This document shows positions 42,697 through 52,804 of a DNA stretch of 64,000 bases, one piece after another (the first letter of the stretch is position 1; each line of letters opens with the position of its first letter). Location of the stretch: assembly GCF_000620045.1 (NCBI RefSeq), contig NZ_KK211059.1, forward strand, positions 109,777 to 173,776, in the 5' to 3' direction. This DNA is from Halomonas halodenitrificans DSM 735 (GTDB lineage: Bacteria > Pseudomonadota > Gammaproteobacteria > Pseudomonadales > Halomonadaceae). Position numbers and translations under genes: made by a program. The notes below the pieces were generated by a model. The model made no database searches. It was not told where the DNA came from and saw only the letters and a program-made list of their open reading frames with translations.

Positions 42697-43683
42697 ATGG
42701 ATGCCGATCAGCACCCCTTCTCCACGCTATCGCCGGCTCGGGTCGTGGCGGCCATCGAGTCTCTGGGCTTCTGGCTGCCCGGCGAGCCCTTCGCGTTGAA
42801 CAGCTACGAGAACCGTGTCTACCTGGTGCATGACGACGAGCGTCGTCGCTGGGTGGCGAAGTTCTATCGGCCCGAACGCTGGAGCGATGCCTGTATCCAG
42901 GAGGAGCACGACTTCCTCGCCGAACTGGCATCGGCGGGCGTGGCGGTGGCCGCGCCCTGGTGCGATGCCGAGGGGCGCAGCCTGCAGCATGCCGAGGGCT
43001 TTCGTTTCGCGCTCTTTCCTCAGCGGCCGGGTCAGGCGCCGGAACTGGAGGATCCCGATCACCTGTTCGCCCTGGGGGAATTGATCGGCGGCGTGCATGC
43101 GGTGGGGGAGCGTGAATCCTTCCGGCATCGTGGCGTCATGGAGCTGGATGCCATGGTGGTCGAGGCCCGTGAGCGGGTACTCGCCGGGCCCTGGCTGGAC
43201 CGCCATCAGCGCCAGGCCTACGAGCGGATCACGGCGGCACTGCACGAGGCGCTGGCGGCGTATCGCTGGGCCCCCGAACGCGCGATACGCGTCCACGGCG
43301 ACTGCCATATCGGCAATATCCTGGGCCGCGACGCGGACTTTGCGCTGGTGGACTTCGACGACTGCCTGATGGCCCCGGCGGTGCAGGACCTGTGGATGCT
43401 GATCACGGCACAGTCGCCCGAGGAGCGCCACATGCAGCTGTCCGAGGTGATCGAGGGCTACGAACAGCAGCGTGAGTTCGACCGCCGTGAGCTGGCGCTG
43501 ACCGAGCCGCTGCGGACCCTGCGCCTGCTGCGCCACAGTGCCTGGCTGGTATCACGCTGGGAGGATCCCGCCTTCCCGGTCGCCTTCCCCTGGGTGGCCG
43601 ATGCCGGCTACTGGGAATCCCACATCAAAACGCTGGAGCAGCAGCGCCAGGCGCTGGAGAACGCGCCGCGCTGGCTGGCATAA
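42697..43683 (+). CDS. srkA: Stress response kinase A (SrkA/YihE)
   Basis: SrkA is a choline-kinase-like protein kinase that protects bacteria from stress-induced death. The 328-residue protein has the N-terminal lobe with SYENRVYLVHDDE and WVAKFYRPERW, catalytic RVHGDCHIGNIL and metal-binding LVDFDDCLMAPAVQDLWML. It starts at ATG 42697 after GGGAGGA. It stands 28 bp after comF. In E. coli srkA precedes dsbA; no dsbA is adjacent here. Confidence 0.92.
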   Translation: MDADQHPFSTLSPARVVAAIESLGFWLPGEPFALNSYENRVYLVHDDERRRWVAKFYRPERWSDACIQEEHDFLAELASAGVAVAAPWCDAEGRSLQHAEGFRFALFPQRPGQAPELEDPDHLFALGELIGGVHAVGERESFRHRGVMELDAMVVEARERVLAGPWLDRHQRQAYERITAALHEALAAYRWAPERAIRVHGDCHIGNILGRDADFALVDFDDCLMAPAVQDLWMLITAQSPEERHMQLSEVIEGYEQQREFDRRELALTEPLRTLRLLRHSAWLVSRWEDPAFPVAFPWVADAGYWESHIKTLEQQRQALENAPRWLA

Positions 43684-43700
43684 AGGCTCTCAATAAACGG

Positions 43701-43732
43701 CGGGCCTCGCCTTGTGAGCAAGGCGAGGCCCG
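43701..43732. terminator. Bidirectional hairpin between srkA and a convergent gene
   Basis: A perfect 14-bp inverted repeat (CGGGCCTCGCCTTG, loop TGAG) lies midway between the convergent stops. It lacks a clear T-run but is strong. Confidence 0.65.
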
Positions 43733-43752
43733 CGACAGCGGCAGGGTGGCGG

Positions 43753-44268
43753 CTAGGAGTCTTCGGGGTCAGGCTGTTCGGAGGAGGCCTGGCGCCGCTC
43801 GATATTGATTTGCTCGGAGGGATTCTCCTGCTCCTCGATGGCCAGGTCGCCGGCCAGCTGAAGCTCGAAGCCGTGCTCCGGAGAGAGTTCACAGAGCCCG
43901 TCCTGACAGGCATCGATACCGAAGTTGCCATCGCCGTCATAGGCGGCTGCGGAGATATCGCCGCTGTAGATATGGCTGTCGTTGCCTTCGGTGTCGATGC
44001 AGGTAACGCTGGAGGTCGTGATACGGATCCGCTCGTCATCGAGCTGTGCGTCACCCACCACGACACAGTAGTCGGGTACCTGATGGCTACCGCTGCCGTT
44101 GGCGACCGGGTGCAGCAGGATATCATCCTGACGCGGCGTGTCCGGGCCGAGGGTCAGCGACTCGACGAGCTGCACTTCCAGCCGGGCATCGGCAGGGAGT
44201 TCCAGGGTGTCGGCGAAGGCGAGGGTGGGGGCCAGGAGGAGGCCCAGAAACAGGGGTGTCTTGGTCAT
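43753..44268 (-). CDS. Uncharacterised secreted protein
   Basis: I do not recognise this 171-residue protein. A signal peptide (MTKTPLFLGLLLAPTLAFA) precedes an acidic mature part with four cysteines (CVVVGD, CIDTEG, CQDGLC) that could form two disulfides in the periplasm. The strand-rich middle (LEVQLVESLTLG, ITTSSVTCIDTEG) suggests a small beta-domain. The C-terminus is polar and Glu/Gln-rich. It converges with srkA and is divergent from folE. Confidence 0.72.
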   Translation of the reverse strand: MTKTPLFLGLLLAPTLAFADTLELPADARLEVQLVESLTLGPDTPRQDDILLHPVANGSGSHQVPDYCVVVGDAQLDDERIRITTSSVTCIDTEGNDSHIYSGDISAAAYDGDGNFGIDACQDGLCELSPEHGFELQLAGDLAIEEQENPSEQINIERRQASSEQPDPEDS

Positions 44269-44473
44269 GTCGGGCTCTCGTCGCTAGATCTGCACAGCAT
44301 GAAAGTCTGCATAATATCACAGCCTGAGGCGTTGGCTCACTGGCCTTCGCAAGGTGCGGCAGGATGTCGCGAGGTGGCGATGGCCGGCCAGGCTATCATG
44401 AATGCCGTATTGGCGCGGTGTGCTGCTAGACTAGGGGCTCTAAATGAAGCAATATTGTACTTATTAAATCGAG

Positions 44474-44490
44474 TGTACATTTGTTGTACA
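44474..44490. promoter_or_regulatory. Palindromic operator candidate upstream of folE
   Basis: TGTACA-TTTGT-TGTACA forms a 17-base inverted repeat 39 bp before the folE ATG. A third TTGTAC copy (44455-44460) lies further upstream, in an AT-rich promoter-like stretch. The regulator is not known to me. Confidence 0.45.
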
Positions 44491-44529
44491 TGAATAATTG
44501 ATAACCAGACACGAACCGATGGGGCCCCC

Positions 44530-45087
44530 ATGACAGAAGAGCTCGCCAACCATTATCGGCAGATCATCCTTGCGCTGGGCGAGGATCCCGAGCGGGAGGG
44601 CTTGCGTGATACCCCCAAGCGCGCCGCCAAGGCCATGCAGTTTCTCAATCACGGCTACCTTCAGTCGCTGGAAGAGATCGTCAATGGCGCCGTCTTCGCG
44701 TCCGAGACCGACGAGATGGTACTGGTCAAGGACATCGAGCTCTACTCCATGTGCGAACATCATCTGCTGCCTTTTATCGGCAAGTGCCATATCGCCTATC
44801 TGCCCGACGGCAAGGTGCTGGGACTCTCCAAGTTTGCGCGTATCGTCGACATGTTCGCCCGGCGCATGCAGATCCAGGAGAGCCTCACCCGGCAGATCGC
44901 CGAAGCCGTACAGGAGGTGACCGGCGCCCGTGGTGTGGCGGTCGTGATCGAGGCCCGCCACCTGTGCATGATGATGCGTGGCGTCGAGAAGCAGAACTCC
45001 AACATGACCTCCTCGGTGATGCTCGGTGGTTTTCGCGAGAATCCGTCGACCCGTCAGGAATTCCTGACGCTGATCAACGGTCGCTGA
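44530..45087 (+). CDS. folE: GTP cyclohydrolase I FolE
   Basis: FolE converts GTP to dihydroneopterin triphosphate, the entry to folate and tetrahydropterins. The 185-residue protein is a standard type IA enzyme. Zinc ligands are Cys75 and His78 in [11 protein letters not shown] and Cys146 in [11 protein letters not shown]. The C-terminus is typical ([12 protein letters not shown]). folX follows after 59 bp with its own ribosome site. Confidence 0.96.
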   Translation: MTEELANHYRQIILALGEDPEREGLRDTPKRAAKAMQFLNHGYLQSLEEIVNGAVFASETDEMVLVKDIELYSMCEHHLLPFIGKCHIAYLPDGKVLGLSKFARIVDMFARRMQIQESLTRQIAEAVQEVTGARGVAVVIEARHLCMMMRGVEKQNSNMTSSVMLGGFRENPSTRQEFLTLINGR

Positions 45088-45146
45088 GACCATCCCGGCA
45101 CCGTCCCGGACGCCTACACCCAGTCGCGACATCAGGAGAGCCATCC

Positions 45147-45548
45147 ATGCCGCTGCACGCCATCGATGACCAGCATTTCGACCATGACCTGGCGACCATT
45201 CGTATCAAGAACCTCCGGCTGCGCACCCATATCGGCATCAAGGAGGAGGAGATTCGTAATCGCCAGGACGTGGTGATCAATGCGGTCATCCGCTATCGGG
45301 CCGACAAGGCGGTGGCGTTCAACCATATCGAGCAGGCGCTGAACTATCGCACCATCACCAAGCAGGTGATTGCTCACATCGAGGAGAATCGCTTCCTGCT
45401 GCTCGAGCGCATGACCCGCGAGGTGCTCGACCTGATCATGGGCCATGAGCAGGTGCTGACCGCGCAGGTCGAGATCGACAAGCCCCATGCCCTGCGCTTC
45501 GCCGATTCGGTGTCCATTACCCTCTCCGAGACCCGCAAGCCGCGTTGA
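45147..45548 (+). CDS. folX: Dihydroneopterin triphosphate 2'-epimerase FolX
   Basis: FolX epimerises dihydroneopterin triphosphate to the monapterin form. The 133-residue protein closely matches E. coli FolX across [20 protein letters not shown] and the segments [19 protein letters not shown] and [19 protein letters not shown]. The folE-folX pair suggests synthesis of tetrahydromonapterin, the cofactor of phenylalanine hydroxylase in Pseudomonas. AGGAGAG precedes the ATG. Confidence 0.94.
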   Translation: MPLHAIDDQHFDHDLATIRIKNLRLRTHIGIKEEEIRNRQDVVINAVIRYRADKAVAFNHIEQALNYRTITKQVIAHIEENRFLLLERMTREVLDLIMGHEQVLTAQVEIDKPHALRFADSVSITLSETRKPR

Positions 45549-45580
45549 TTCGGAACAAGTTGATCCCGGAGTGAGAAGAG

Positions 45581-45612
45581 AAGGCCTCGTCGCTTGGAGT
45601 GACGGGGCCTTT
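45581..45612 (+). terminator. Terminator after folE-folX
   Basis: AAGGCCTCGTC pairs with GACGGGGCCTT (one G-U pair) around a 9-base loop and runs into TTT. It is a good rho-independent terminator for the fol operon. Confidence 0.75.
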
Positions 45613-45665
45613 GCGCTTAGCATGAGGGCAGACCTATCAGTGCCGCATTGCGGCGGGAGCACAAC

Positions 45666-47123
45666 ATGGAAGCCCTCAAGGAAACGCAGCTTTACTGCCC
45701 CTTCGCCTATATCGATGGCAGTTGGGTGGCGGCAGACAGCGGCGAGCAGATTCACGTGGTCAATCCGGCCACCGGTGATGTCATGGGCGATGTGCCCCGG
45801 CTCGGCCGCGCCGAGACCGAGCGCGCCATCGAGGCGGCGAATGTCGCGTTGCCGGCCTGGAAGGCGCTGAGTGCCCTGGAGCGCGCCGATATTCTGATGA
45901 AGTGGCATGACCTGATGCTCGAGCATCAGGATGATCTGGCCATGATCATGACCTTCGAACAGGGCAAGCCGCTGAAGGAGGCCGCCGGCGAGATTGCCTA
46001 CGCCGCCAGTTTCCTGCGCTGGTTCGCCGAGGAGGCGCGGCGTGTCTATGGCGAAACCATTCCCGCCGCCAAGGGCAACCAGCGTATCGTTGTCACCAAG
46101 CAGCCCGTTGGCGTGGTGGGGGCCATTACGCCCTGGAACTTCCCGGCGGCCATGATCACCCGCAAGGCCGGTGCCGCGCTGGCCGCGGGCTGCACGATCG
46201 TCTGCAAGCCGGCGAGTCAGACGCCGTTCTCGGCCACTGCGCTTGCACTGCTGGCCGAGCGCGCCGGCGTGCCACGCGGGGTGTTCAACGTGGTGCCCGG
46301 GCGCGCCAGCGAGATCGCCGCGGCCATGACCGAATCGCCGCTGGTGCGCAAGATCACCTTCACCGGCTCCACCGAGGTAGGCCGTGAACTGATGGCCAGC
46401 GCCTCGCAGCACATCCAGAAGATCTCCCTGGAGCTGGGGGGCAATGCGCCCTTTATCGTCTTCGAGGATGCCGACCTCGACGCCGCGGTGGAGGGCGCCA
46501 TGGCGGCCAAGTTCCGCAATGCCGGCCAGACCTGCGTCTGCACCAACCGGCTGCTGGTGCAGTCCAGCGTGGTCAACGCCTTCTGCGAGAAGCTCGCCGT
46601 GGCCATGAACAGCGAGCTGAAGGTGGGGGACGGTACCCGGCCTGGGATCAATATCGGGCCGCTGATCGACGACAAGGCGGTTGCCAAGGTCGGCGAGCAT
46701 GTCCAGGACGCCGTGGACAAGGGGGCCGAGCTGCTGCTGGGGGGCCATCCCCACCCGCTGGGCGGCAACTTCTTCAGCCCGACCCTGATCAGCTTTGCCA
46801 CCGACGAGATGCGGGTCGCCCGGGAGGAGACCTTCGGTCCGCTGGCGGCGGTGTTCCCCTTCGACGATGAGGAGAGCGCCGTGGAGATGGCCAACGACAC
46901 CGAGTATGGTCTCGCCGCCTACTTCTATTCCCAGGACCTGGGGCGGGTGTGGCGCGTCGCCGATGCCATGGAGTACGGCATGGTAGGCATCAATACCGGC
47001 TTGATTTCCAACGCCGCCGCCCCCTTTGGCGGCGTGAAGGAGTCGGGTCTCGGCCGCGAAGGCGGACACCAGGGGCTGGAGGAGTTCCTGGAGACCAAGT
47101 ACCTCTGTATCGATCTCGGGTAA
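45666..47123 (+). CDS. gabD: NAD(P)-dependent succinate-semialdehyde dehydrogenase-like (GabD)
   Basis: The 485-residue aldehyde dehydrogenase has the cofactor region ITPWNFPAAMITRKAGAALA, the general-base glutamate in SLELGGNAPF and the catalytic cysteine in NAGQTCVCTNR. The second Cys two residues later (C-V-C) is the redox-switch pair seen in GabD. Length and sequence fit GabD. No gabT or transporter is adjacent, so the physiological aldehyde is not certain. It is a single-gene unit bounded by terminators. Confidence 0.9.
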   Translation: MEALKETQLYCPFAYIDGSWVAADSGEQIHVVNPATGDVMGDVPRLGRAETERAIEAANVALPAWKALSALERADILMKWHDLMLEHQDDLAMIMTFEQGKPLKEAAGEIAYAASFLRWFAEEARRVYGETIPAAKGNQRIVVTKQPVGVVGAITPWNFPAAMITRKAGAALAAGCTIVCKPASQTPFSATALALLAERAGVPRGVFNVVPGRASEIAAAMTESPLVRKITFTGSTEVGRELMASASQHIQKISLELGGNAPFIVFEDADLDAAVEGAMAAKFRNAGQTCVCTNRLLVQSSVVNAFCEKLAVAMNSELKVGDGTRPGINIGPLIDDKAVAKVGEHVQDAVDKGAELLLGGHPHPLGGNFFSPTLISFATDEMRVAREETFGPLAAVFPFDDEESAVEMANDTEYGLAAYFYSQDLGRVWRVADAMEYGMVGINTGLISNAAAPFGGVKESGLGREGGHQGLEEFLETKYLCIDLG

Positions 47124-47170
47124 CCGGGCTTCGCCCGACGCCGTAAGCGTTACGCTTTAAGCGGTAAGAA

Positions 47171-47201
47171 AAACCCCATTCGGACATTCCGAATGGGGTT
47201 T
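47171..47201. terminator. Bidirectional terminator between gabD and purH
   Basis: AAACCCCATTCGG and CCGAATGGGGTTT form a perfect 13-bp stem with loop ACATT. The A-run on one side and T-run on the other let it serve both convergent genes. Confidence 0.85.
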
Positions 47202-47211
47202 GTTACGATTT

Positions 47212-47267
<56 letters not shown>

Positions 47268-47282
47268 GCTCGCCGCAGGCGC

Positions 47283-48863
47283 TTAGTGGCGGAAGTGGCG
47301 CATGCCGGTGAATACCATGGCGATGCCGGCCTCATTGGCGGCGTCGATCACTTCCTGGTCGCGCATGGAACCGCCGGGCTGGATCACGGCGGCGATGCCG
47401 GCGGCGGCGGCGGCATCGATGCCGTCACGGAACGGGAAGAAGGCGTCGCTGGCCATCACCGAGCCGGGCACCGAGAGGCCTTCGTCGGCGGCCTTGATGC
47501 CGGCGATGCGGGCCGAATAGACGCGGCTCATCTGGCCGGCGCCGACGCCGACGGTCTGGCCGTTCCTGGCGTAGACGATGGCGTTGGACTTGACGTACTT
47601 GGCCACCTTCCAGGCGAACGCCAGATCGCGGAGTTCCTGCTCGGTAGGCACGCGCTCGCTGACCACCGTGAGCTCGTCGCGGCCCACCATGCCCAGGTCA
47701 CGGTCCTGGACCAGCATGCCGCCGGTGACGCGCTTGACATCATGAGCATGGCCGCGCTCGCCGGGCCAGCTGGCTCCCACGTCGAGCAGGCGCACATTCT
47801 GCTTCTCGGCGACGATCCTGGCGGCCTCGTCGTCGACGCCGGGGGCGATGATGACCTCGACGAACTGCCGGTCGATAATGGCCCGGGCGGTGTCGGCATC
47901 CAGCGCCACGTTAAGGGCGATGATGCCGCCGAAGGCACTGGTAGGATCGGTGGCGAAGGCCTTGTCATAGGCCTCCCTGGCGCTGGCGCCCACCGCCACG
48001 CCGCAGGGGTTGGCATGCTTGACGATCACGCAGGCGGTATCGGTGAAGGCCTTGACGCATTCGAAGGCGGCATCGGTATCGGCGACGTTGTTGAAGGAGA
48101 GCGCCTTGCCGTTGAGCTGCACGGCGGTGGCCACCGAGGGCTCGCTGGCATCGGCCTCGACGTAGAAGGCCGCGTTCTGGTGAGGGTTCTCGCCGTAGCG
48201 CATGGCCTGCTTCTTCTCGAACTGCAGGTTGTAGGTTCGCGGGAAACCCGCCTCGCCGCCGGGTACCCGCTGACCGAGATAGTCGGCGATGGCGGCGTCG
48301 TAGCCGGCGGTGTGTTCGAAGGCCTTTACCGCCAGGTCGAAGCGGGTCGCATCGGAGACCCGGCCGTCCTGGGAGGCGATCTCGGCCAGTACCCGAGCGT
48401 AGTCGGTGGCATCGACCACGATGCTGGTGTGGGCGTGGTTCTTGGCGCAGGCACGCACCATGGTGGGACCGCCGATATCGATGTTCTCGATGGCGTCCTC
48501 GAGGGTGCAGTCGGGATTGGCTACCGTCTGGGCGAAGGGGTAGAGGTTGACCACCACCATGTCGATGGGCGCGATATGGTGCTCGGCCATGACCGCGTCA
48601 TCCTGGCCGCGGCGACCGAGAATACCGCCGTGAATCTTCGGGTGCAGCGTCTTGACGCGGCCGTCCATGATCTCGGGGAATCCGGTGTGCTCGGAGACCT
48701 CGGTCACCGCGATACCGTTCTCCTGGAGCAGGCGAAAGGTGCCGCCGGTCGAAAGCAACTCGACACCATGCTCGTTGAGCCCGCGGGCAAAATCGACGAT
48801 ACCGGTCTTGTCGGAGACGCTGATCAGGGCGCGGCGTACCGGGGAGGAGAAGGCTTGGTCCAT
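47283..48863 (-). CDS. purH: Bifunctional AICAR formyltransferase/IMP cyclohydrolase PurH
   Basis: PurH carries out the last two steps of IMP synthesis. The 526-residue protein has the N-terminal IMP cyclohydrolase domain ([28 protein letters not shown]) and the C-terminal transformylase domain with [13 protein letters not shown] and the catalytic [14 protein letters not shown]. The ATG at 48863 begins [20 protein letters not shown]; the frame is open 87 bp further without support. No purD follows in the window. Confidence 0.96.
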   Translation of the reverse strand: MDQAFSSPVRRALISVSDKTGIVDFARGLNEHGVELLSTGGTFRLLQENGIAVTEVSEHTGFPEIMDGRVKTLHPKIHGGILGRRGQDDAVMAEHHIAPIDMVVVNLYPFAQTVANPDCTLEDAIENIDIGGPTMVRACAKNHAHTSIVVDATDYARVLAEIASQDGRVSDATRFDLAVKAFEHTAGYDAAIADYLGQRVPGGEAGFPRTYNLQFEKKQAMRYGENPHQNAAFYVEADASEPSVATAVQLNGKALSFNNVADTDAAFECVKAFTDTACVIVKHANPCGVAVGASAREAYDKAFATDPTSAFGGIIALNVALDADTARAIIDRQFVEVIIAPGVDDEAARIVAEKQNVRLLDVGASWPGERGHAHDVKRVTGGMLVQDRDLGMVGRDELTVVSERVPTEQELRDLAFAWKVAKYVKSNAIVYARNGQTVGVGAGQMSRVYSARIAGIKAADEGLSVPGSVMASDAFFPFRDGIDAAAAAGIAAVIQPGGSMRDQEVIDAANEAGIAMVFTGMRHFRH

Positions 48864-48951
48864 GGTGACACTCTCTTGACGTCTGGGACGGTGGGTGGGA
48901 AGGGGGTGAAGAGTCAGTGAAAAGTCGTGACGGCGGGGCGTATGACGCACC

Positions 48952-48974
48952 GAAGGGAGCGCGAGGCTCCCTTC
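48952..48974 (-). terminator. Terminator after dusB-fis
   Basis: A perfect 9-bp inverted repeat GAAGGGAGC / GCTCCCTTC with a 5-base loop lies 1 bp after the fis stop on the minus strand. Confidence 0.65.
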
Positions 48975-48975
48975 A

Positions 48976-49296
48976 TTATATCAAGTCATGCTGTTTTAGC
49001 TTTTTGCGAAGCGTGCCGCGATTGAGGCCGAGCATCTCGGCGGCGCGGGTCTGGTTGCCCTGGGTGTGCTCGAGCACGGAGGCGAGCAGTGGTGCCTCGA
49101 CTTCGGCCATCACCATGGCGTAGAGGCCGGTCACTTCGCCGCCATCAAGATGAGCAAAATAGCGGCGCATGGAGAGGTCCACGGCTTCACGAAGGGGTTG
49201 CTGGCCAGCCTCCGGCGACGACTGTTCCGTCGTTGCCTCGTTCAGTAGGCGGCCTTTCGAAAGCGCTGGATCGGAGGGAAGGGCTTGACTGGTCAT
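48976..49296 (-). CDS. fis: DNA-binding protein Fis
   Basis: Fis is a nucleoid protein and growth-phase regulator. The 106-residue product ends in the Fis helix-turn-helix ([20 protein letters not shown]) and has the central [20 protein letters not shown]. It overlaps dusB by 4 bp (ATGA), the conserved dusB-fis operon of gammaproteobacteria. Confidence 0.96.
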   Translation of the reverse strand: MTSQALPSDPALSKGRLLNEATTEQSSPEAGQQPLREAVDLSMRRYFAHLDGGEVTGLYAMVMAEVEAPLLASVLEHTQGNQTRAAEMLGLNRGTLRKKLKQHDLI

Positions 49297-50354
49297 GCGG
49301 CTCGTATTCCTTTCGCGGTCTCGCCCGGTTCGTCCGACGCAGTGGTCGACGAACGGGCATGACCAAAGAGGTCGTCGATAAAGCGATACTGTTCGGCAGG
49401 GCTTGCGAGGCGGTTGAAGCGCCCCTTGAGTTCACGACGCGGTGCCTCGGCGATGCGGGCGTCACCGGCCAGATACCAGCCAACATGCTTGCGAGCGATG
49501 CGCACACCCATATAGTCACCGTAGAAATCGTGCAGTGCCTCCAGGTGGTTGCGGAGCACATCGGCACGCTCGATAGCATCCGGTGGCGCCAGGTGTTCGC
49601 CGTGGCGGAGGTAGTGGTCGGTTTCGCGGAAGATCCAGGGGTAGCCCTGCGCCCCCCGGCCGATCATCACCGCATCGGCCCCAGTATAGTCGAGGACGGC
49701 GGCGGCCTTTTCCGGAGAGGCGATATCACCGTTGGCGAATACCGGGATCGTGACGGCCGCCTTGATGGCGGCGATGGTGTCATACTCGGCGTGACCGGAG
49801 TAGCGCTGCTGACGATGGCGGCCGTGTACGGCCAGGGCCTGGATGCCGGCCTCTTCGGCCAGGCGTGCCACGCGCAGGGCGTTGTTGCTCTCGGCGCACC
49901 AACCGGTACGAATCTTGAGCGTCACCGGTACCTCGACCGCCGCCACCACGGCGCTGAGGATATCGGCCACCAGGGCCTCATCGCGCAACAATGCCGAGCC
50001 GGCCGCCTTGTTGCAGACCTTCTTGGCCGGACAGCCCATGTTGATATCGATGATTTCGGCGCCCTGGTCGGCATTGATGCGCGCGGCACTGGCCAGCATG
50101 GCGGCATCTCCCCCGGCGATCTGCACGCTGCGCGGTCCCGGTTCACCCCGATGATCCATGCGCAGCCGTGACTTGCGGGTATGCCACAGGCTGGTATCCG
50201 AGGTCACCATCTCGCCGACCACCAGGCCGGCGCCCAGCTGACGGCAAAGTTGCCGGAAGGGGCGGTCGGTCACGCCGGCCATCGGTGCCAGGATAACCCG
50301 GTTGGGCAGGGTGTGATCACCGATGCGGGGCAATGGCTGGCTGGAGTCGGGCAT
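49293..50354 (-). CDS. dusB: tRNA-dihydrouridine synthase DusB
   Basis: DusB reduces uridines in the tRNA D-loop with FMN and NADPH. The 353-residue TIM-barrel protein has ILAPMAGVTDRPFRQL, the catalytic cysteine in INMGCPAKKVCNKAAGSALL and the phosphate-binding ADAVMIGRGAQGYPWIF. The ATG at 50354 starts MPDSSQPLPRIG; the longer open frame has no ribosome site. Confidence 0.95.
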   Translation of the reverse strand: MPDSSQPLPRIGDHTLPNRVILAPMAGVTDRPFRQLCRQLGAGLVVGEMVTSDTSLWHTRKSRLRMDHRGEPGPRSVQIAGGDAAMLASAARINADQGAEIIDINMGCPAKKVCNKAAGSALLRDEALVADILSAVVAAVEVPVTLKIRTGWCAESNNALRVARLAEEAGIQALAVHGRHRQQRYSGHAEYDTIAAIKAAVTIPVFANGDIASPEKAAAVLDYTGADAVMIGRGAQGYPWIFRETDHYLRHGEHLAPPDAIERADVLRNHLEALHDFYGDYMGVRIARKHVGWYLAGDARIAEAPRRELKGRFNRLASPAEQYRFIDDLFGHARSSTTASDEPGETAKGIRAA

Positions 50355-50424
50355 GGCTCGGATAGTAGTGGCAAGAGGGGGGCATATCATACGCCCCCCA
50401 TCGGGAAGGGTGAAGTGGCAGCGT

Positions 50425-51339
50425 CTAGGCGGGGCGGCGACCGGTGAGGCGGACCCAGCCTTCCCGGGTGACCGCATCGTCCATCAGCAGGCCCTGCTCG
50501 CGATAGACCTGAAGCACCTCTTCGGCCTGGTTCTCGAGTATGCCGGAAAGCGCCAGGCGCCCCCCCGTGGCGACGTGACCGGCGATCATCGGCGCCATCT
50601 CGACGAGTGGGCCGGCGAGAATATTGGCCACCACGATGGGGAAGGCCTCGGCGTCGTCAAGCTGTTCCGGGTAGCAGAGTCCCAGGGAGGTCTCCGCGAC
50701 GCCGTTGCGTTCGGCATTGTCGCGGCTCGCCGTCAGCGCCTGGGGGTCGATATCGGTCCCCAGGGCGCGCCGGGCGCCCAGCTTGAGGGCGGCAATGGCC
50801 AGAATACCCGAGCCGGTGCCGATATCGAGAACCGCCTGGCCATCGAGGGCCTCGGTGATGGCCAGGGCATCGAGCCAGGCCAGGCAGAGTGCGGTGGTCG
50901 GATGGGTACCGGTGCCGAAGGCGAGCCCCGGGTCCAGATGCAGATTGACTGCGCCGGGTTCGGGAGGCTCATGCCAGCTGGGAACGATCCACAGCCGCTC
51001 ACCCATCTGCATCGGGGTGAAGTCGTCCATCCACTCGCGCTCCCAGTCGCGGTCGGCGAGCAGCTCCACCTCGACCTCGGGGCAGGGGTCCTCGGGCTGC
51101 TCGGCAGCCCAGGCCTGGTGCACCCGCTCGAGCATGGCGTCGACCCCCTCGAGGTCATCGTAGAGTCCGGTGAGCACCGTCTCGTGCCACAGCGGGGTGC
51201 TGCCGCGCTCCGGCTCGAAGACCGGGTCATCGTGGGCATCCTGCAGGGTGATGGCGGTGGCGCCTTCGGCGAGCAGCAGCTCTTCGAGGGTTTCGGCCTG
51301 TTCCGGGGCGACATGGGCCTTGAGTTGCAGCCAGGGCAT
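50425..51339 (-). CDS. prmA: Ribosomal protein L11 methyltransferase PrmA
   Basis: PrmA trimethylates ribosomal protein L11. The 304-residue protein has the N-terminal substrate-recognition domain starting MPWLQLKAHVAPEQAE. The SAM domain follows with LDPGLAFGTGTHPTT, motif I VLDIGTGSGILAIAALKLGA and VVANILAGPL. It lies between accC and dusB on the same strand; dusB is 70 bp downstream. Confidence 0.96.
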   Translation of the reverse strand: MPWLQLKAHVAPEQAETLEELLLAEGATAITLQDAHDDPVFEPERGSTPLWHETVLTGLYDDLEGVDAMLERVHQAWAAEQPEDPCPEVEVELLADRDWEREWMDDFTPMQMGERLWIVPSWHEPPEPGAVNLHLDPGLAFGTGTHPTTALCLAWLDALAITEALDGQAVLDIGTGSGILAIAALKLGARRALGTDIDPQALTASRDNAERNGVAETSLGLCYPEQLDDAEAFPIVVANILAGPLVEMAPMIAGHVATGGRLALSGILENQAEEVLQVYREQGLLMDDAVTREGWVRLTGRRPA

Positions 51340-51369
51340 GGGGTCTCCGATTGGCAAGGGGGCGGTAAC

Positions 51370-51401
51370 GCAAGCGGGGCGGCCGTGGCCGCCCCGCTTG
51401 C
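51370..51401 (-). terminator. Hairpin after accC
   Basis: A perfect 15-bp inverted repeat (GCAAGCGGGGCGGCC) with a 2-base centre lies between the accC stop and the prmA start. It lacks a T-run but is very stable. Confidence 0.6.
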
Positions 51402-51417
51402 ATCGTGACCGGGCCGG

Positions 51418-52761
51418 CTAGATGCCCAGCTTCTTTTCCAGATAGTGGATATTGACGCCGCCCTGTCGGAAGTACCCGTCGCGTACCAGGTCCTTGTGCA
51501 GCTCGGTGTTGGTCTTGATGCCTTCCACCAGCAGCTCGTCGAGGCCGATGCGCATGCGGGTCAACGCCGTCTCACGGTCCGCGCCCCAGGTGATCAGCTT
51601 GCCGATCAGCGAGTCGTAGTGGGGCGGTACCGTATAGCCGGTATAGAGATGCGAATCCATGCGCACGCCCAGGCCGCCCGGGGGATGGTAGAGCGTCACC
51701 TGGCCGGGAGACGGCATGAAGGTGCGCGGATCCTCGGCGTTGATGCGACACTCGAAGGCGTGGCCGCTGAGCTTCACATCTTCCTGGCGGATGGAGAGGG
51801 GCAGGCCCGAGGCGATGCGCAGCTGCTCCCTGACGATATCCACGCCCGTGACCATCTCGGTGACCGGGTGCTCCACCTGCACGCGGGTATTCATCTCGAT
51901 GAAGAAGAACTGGCCATCCTCGTAGAGGAACTCGAAGGTGCCGGCACCGCGATAGCCGATGGTGATGCAGGCCTCGCGGCAGGCCTCGAGCACCGCGGCG
52001 CGTGCCTCGGGGTCGAGCATCGGCGCCGGGGCCTCCTCGATCACCTTCTGGTGGCGGCGCTGCAGGGAGCAGTCGCGGTCATAGAGATGAATGGCATTGC
52101 CCTGGCCGTCGGCCAGTACCTGTACCTCCACATGGCGCGGGTTCTCGAGGAACTTCTCCATGTAGACGGTGCCGTCGCCGAAGGCCGAATGTGCCTCGGT
52201 GCGGGTCACGTTCACCGCGGAGAGCAGGTGGGCCTCGGTGTGTACCACGCGCATGCCACGACCGCCGCCGCCGGACGCCGCCTTGATGATCACCGGGTAG
52301 CCGATGCGGCGTGCGGTGGCCAGTACCTCGCCCTCGTCGTCCTCGGGCAGGGGGCCGTCGGAGCCGGGTACCGTCGGCACCCCCGCCTTCTTCATCGACT
52401 CGATGGCGCTGACCTTGTCGCCCATCAGGCGAATGGTCTCGGCCCGGGGGCCGATGAACGTGAATCCGGAGCGCTCGACCTGCTCGGCGAAGTTGGCATT
52501 CTCGGAGAGAAAGCCGTAGCCGGGGTGGATGGCGCTACTGTCGGTGACCTCGGCGGCGCTGATCAGCGCCGGGATGTTGAGGTAGGATTGGGCCGATGAG
52601 GCCGGTCCGATGCACACGACCTCGTCGGCCAGGCGCACATGCATCAGCTCGCGGTCGGCCTTGGAGTGGACCGCCACCGTCCTGATGCCCAGCTCCTTGC
52701 AGGCGCGCAGGATGCGCAGGGCGATCTCGCCGCGGTTGGCGATTAGAACCTTGTCCAGCAT
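51418..52761 (-). CDS. accC: Acetyl-CoA carboxylase biotin carboxylase subunit AccC
   Basis: AccC carboxylates the biotin on AccB. The 447-residue ATP-grasp enzyme starts [20 protein letters not shown]. It has the glycine-rich loop [13 protein letters not shown] and [20 protein letters not shown]. Length is normal. It follows accB by 43 bp. Confidence 0.97.
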   Translation of the reverse strand: MLDKVLIANRGEIALRILRACKELGIRTVAVHSKADRELMHVRLADEVVCIGPASSAQSYLNIPALISAAEVTDSSAIHPGYGFLSENANFAEQVERSGFTFIGPRAETIRLMGDKVSAIESMKKAGVPTVPGSDGPLPEDDEGEVLATARRIGYPVIIKAASGGGGRGMRVVHTEAHLLSAVNVTRTEAHSAFGDGTVYMEKFLENPRHVEVQVLADGQGNAIHLYDRDCSLQRRHQKVIEEAPAPMLDPEARAAVLEACREACITIGYRGAGTFEFLYEDGQFFFIEMNTRVQVEHPVTEMVTGVDIVREQLRIASGLPLSIRQEDVKLSGHAFECRINAEDPRTFMPSPGQVTLYHPPGGLGVRMDSHLYTGYTVPPHYDSLIGKLITWGADRETALTRMRIGLDELLVEGIKTNTELHKDLVRDGYFRQGGVNIHYLEKKLGI

Positions 52762-52804
52762 GATGGGTCCGCCAGTATCGGGTGAATGAAGAGGGAGATG
52801 GTGT

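Noticed and set aside
45132..47069. 645-residue open frame on the minus strand
   Set aside because: It is antisense to gabD and folX, which are clear genes; composition is typical of shadow frames.
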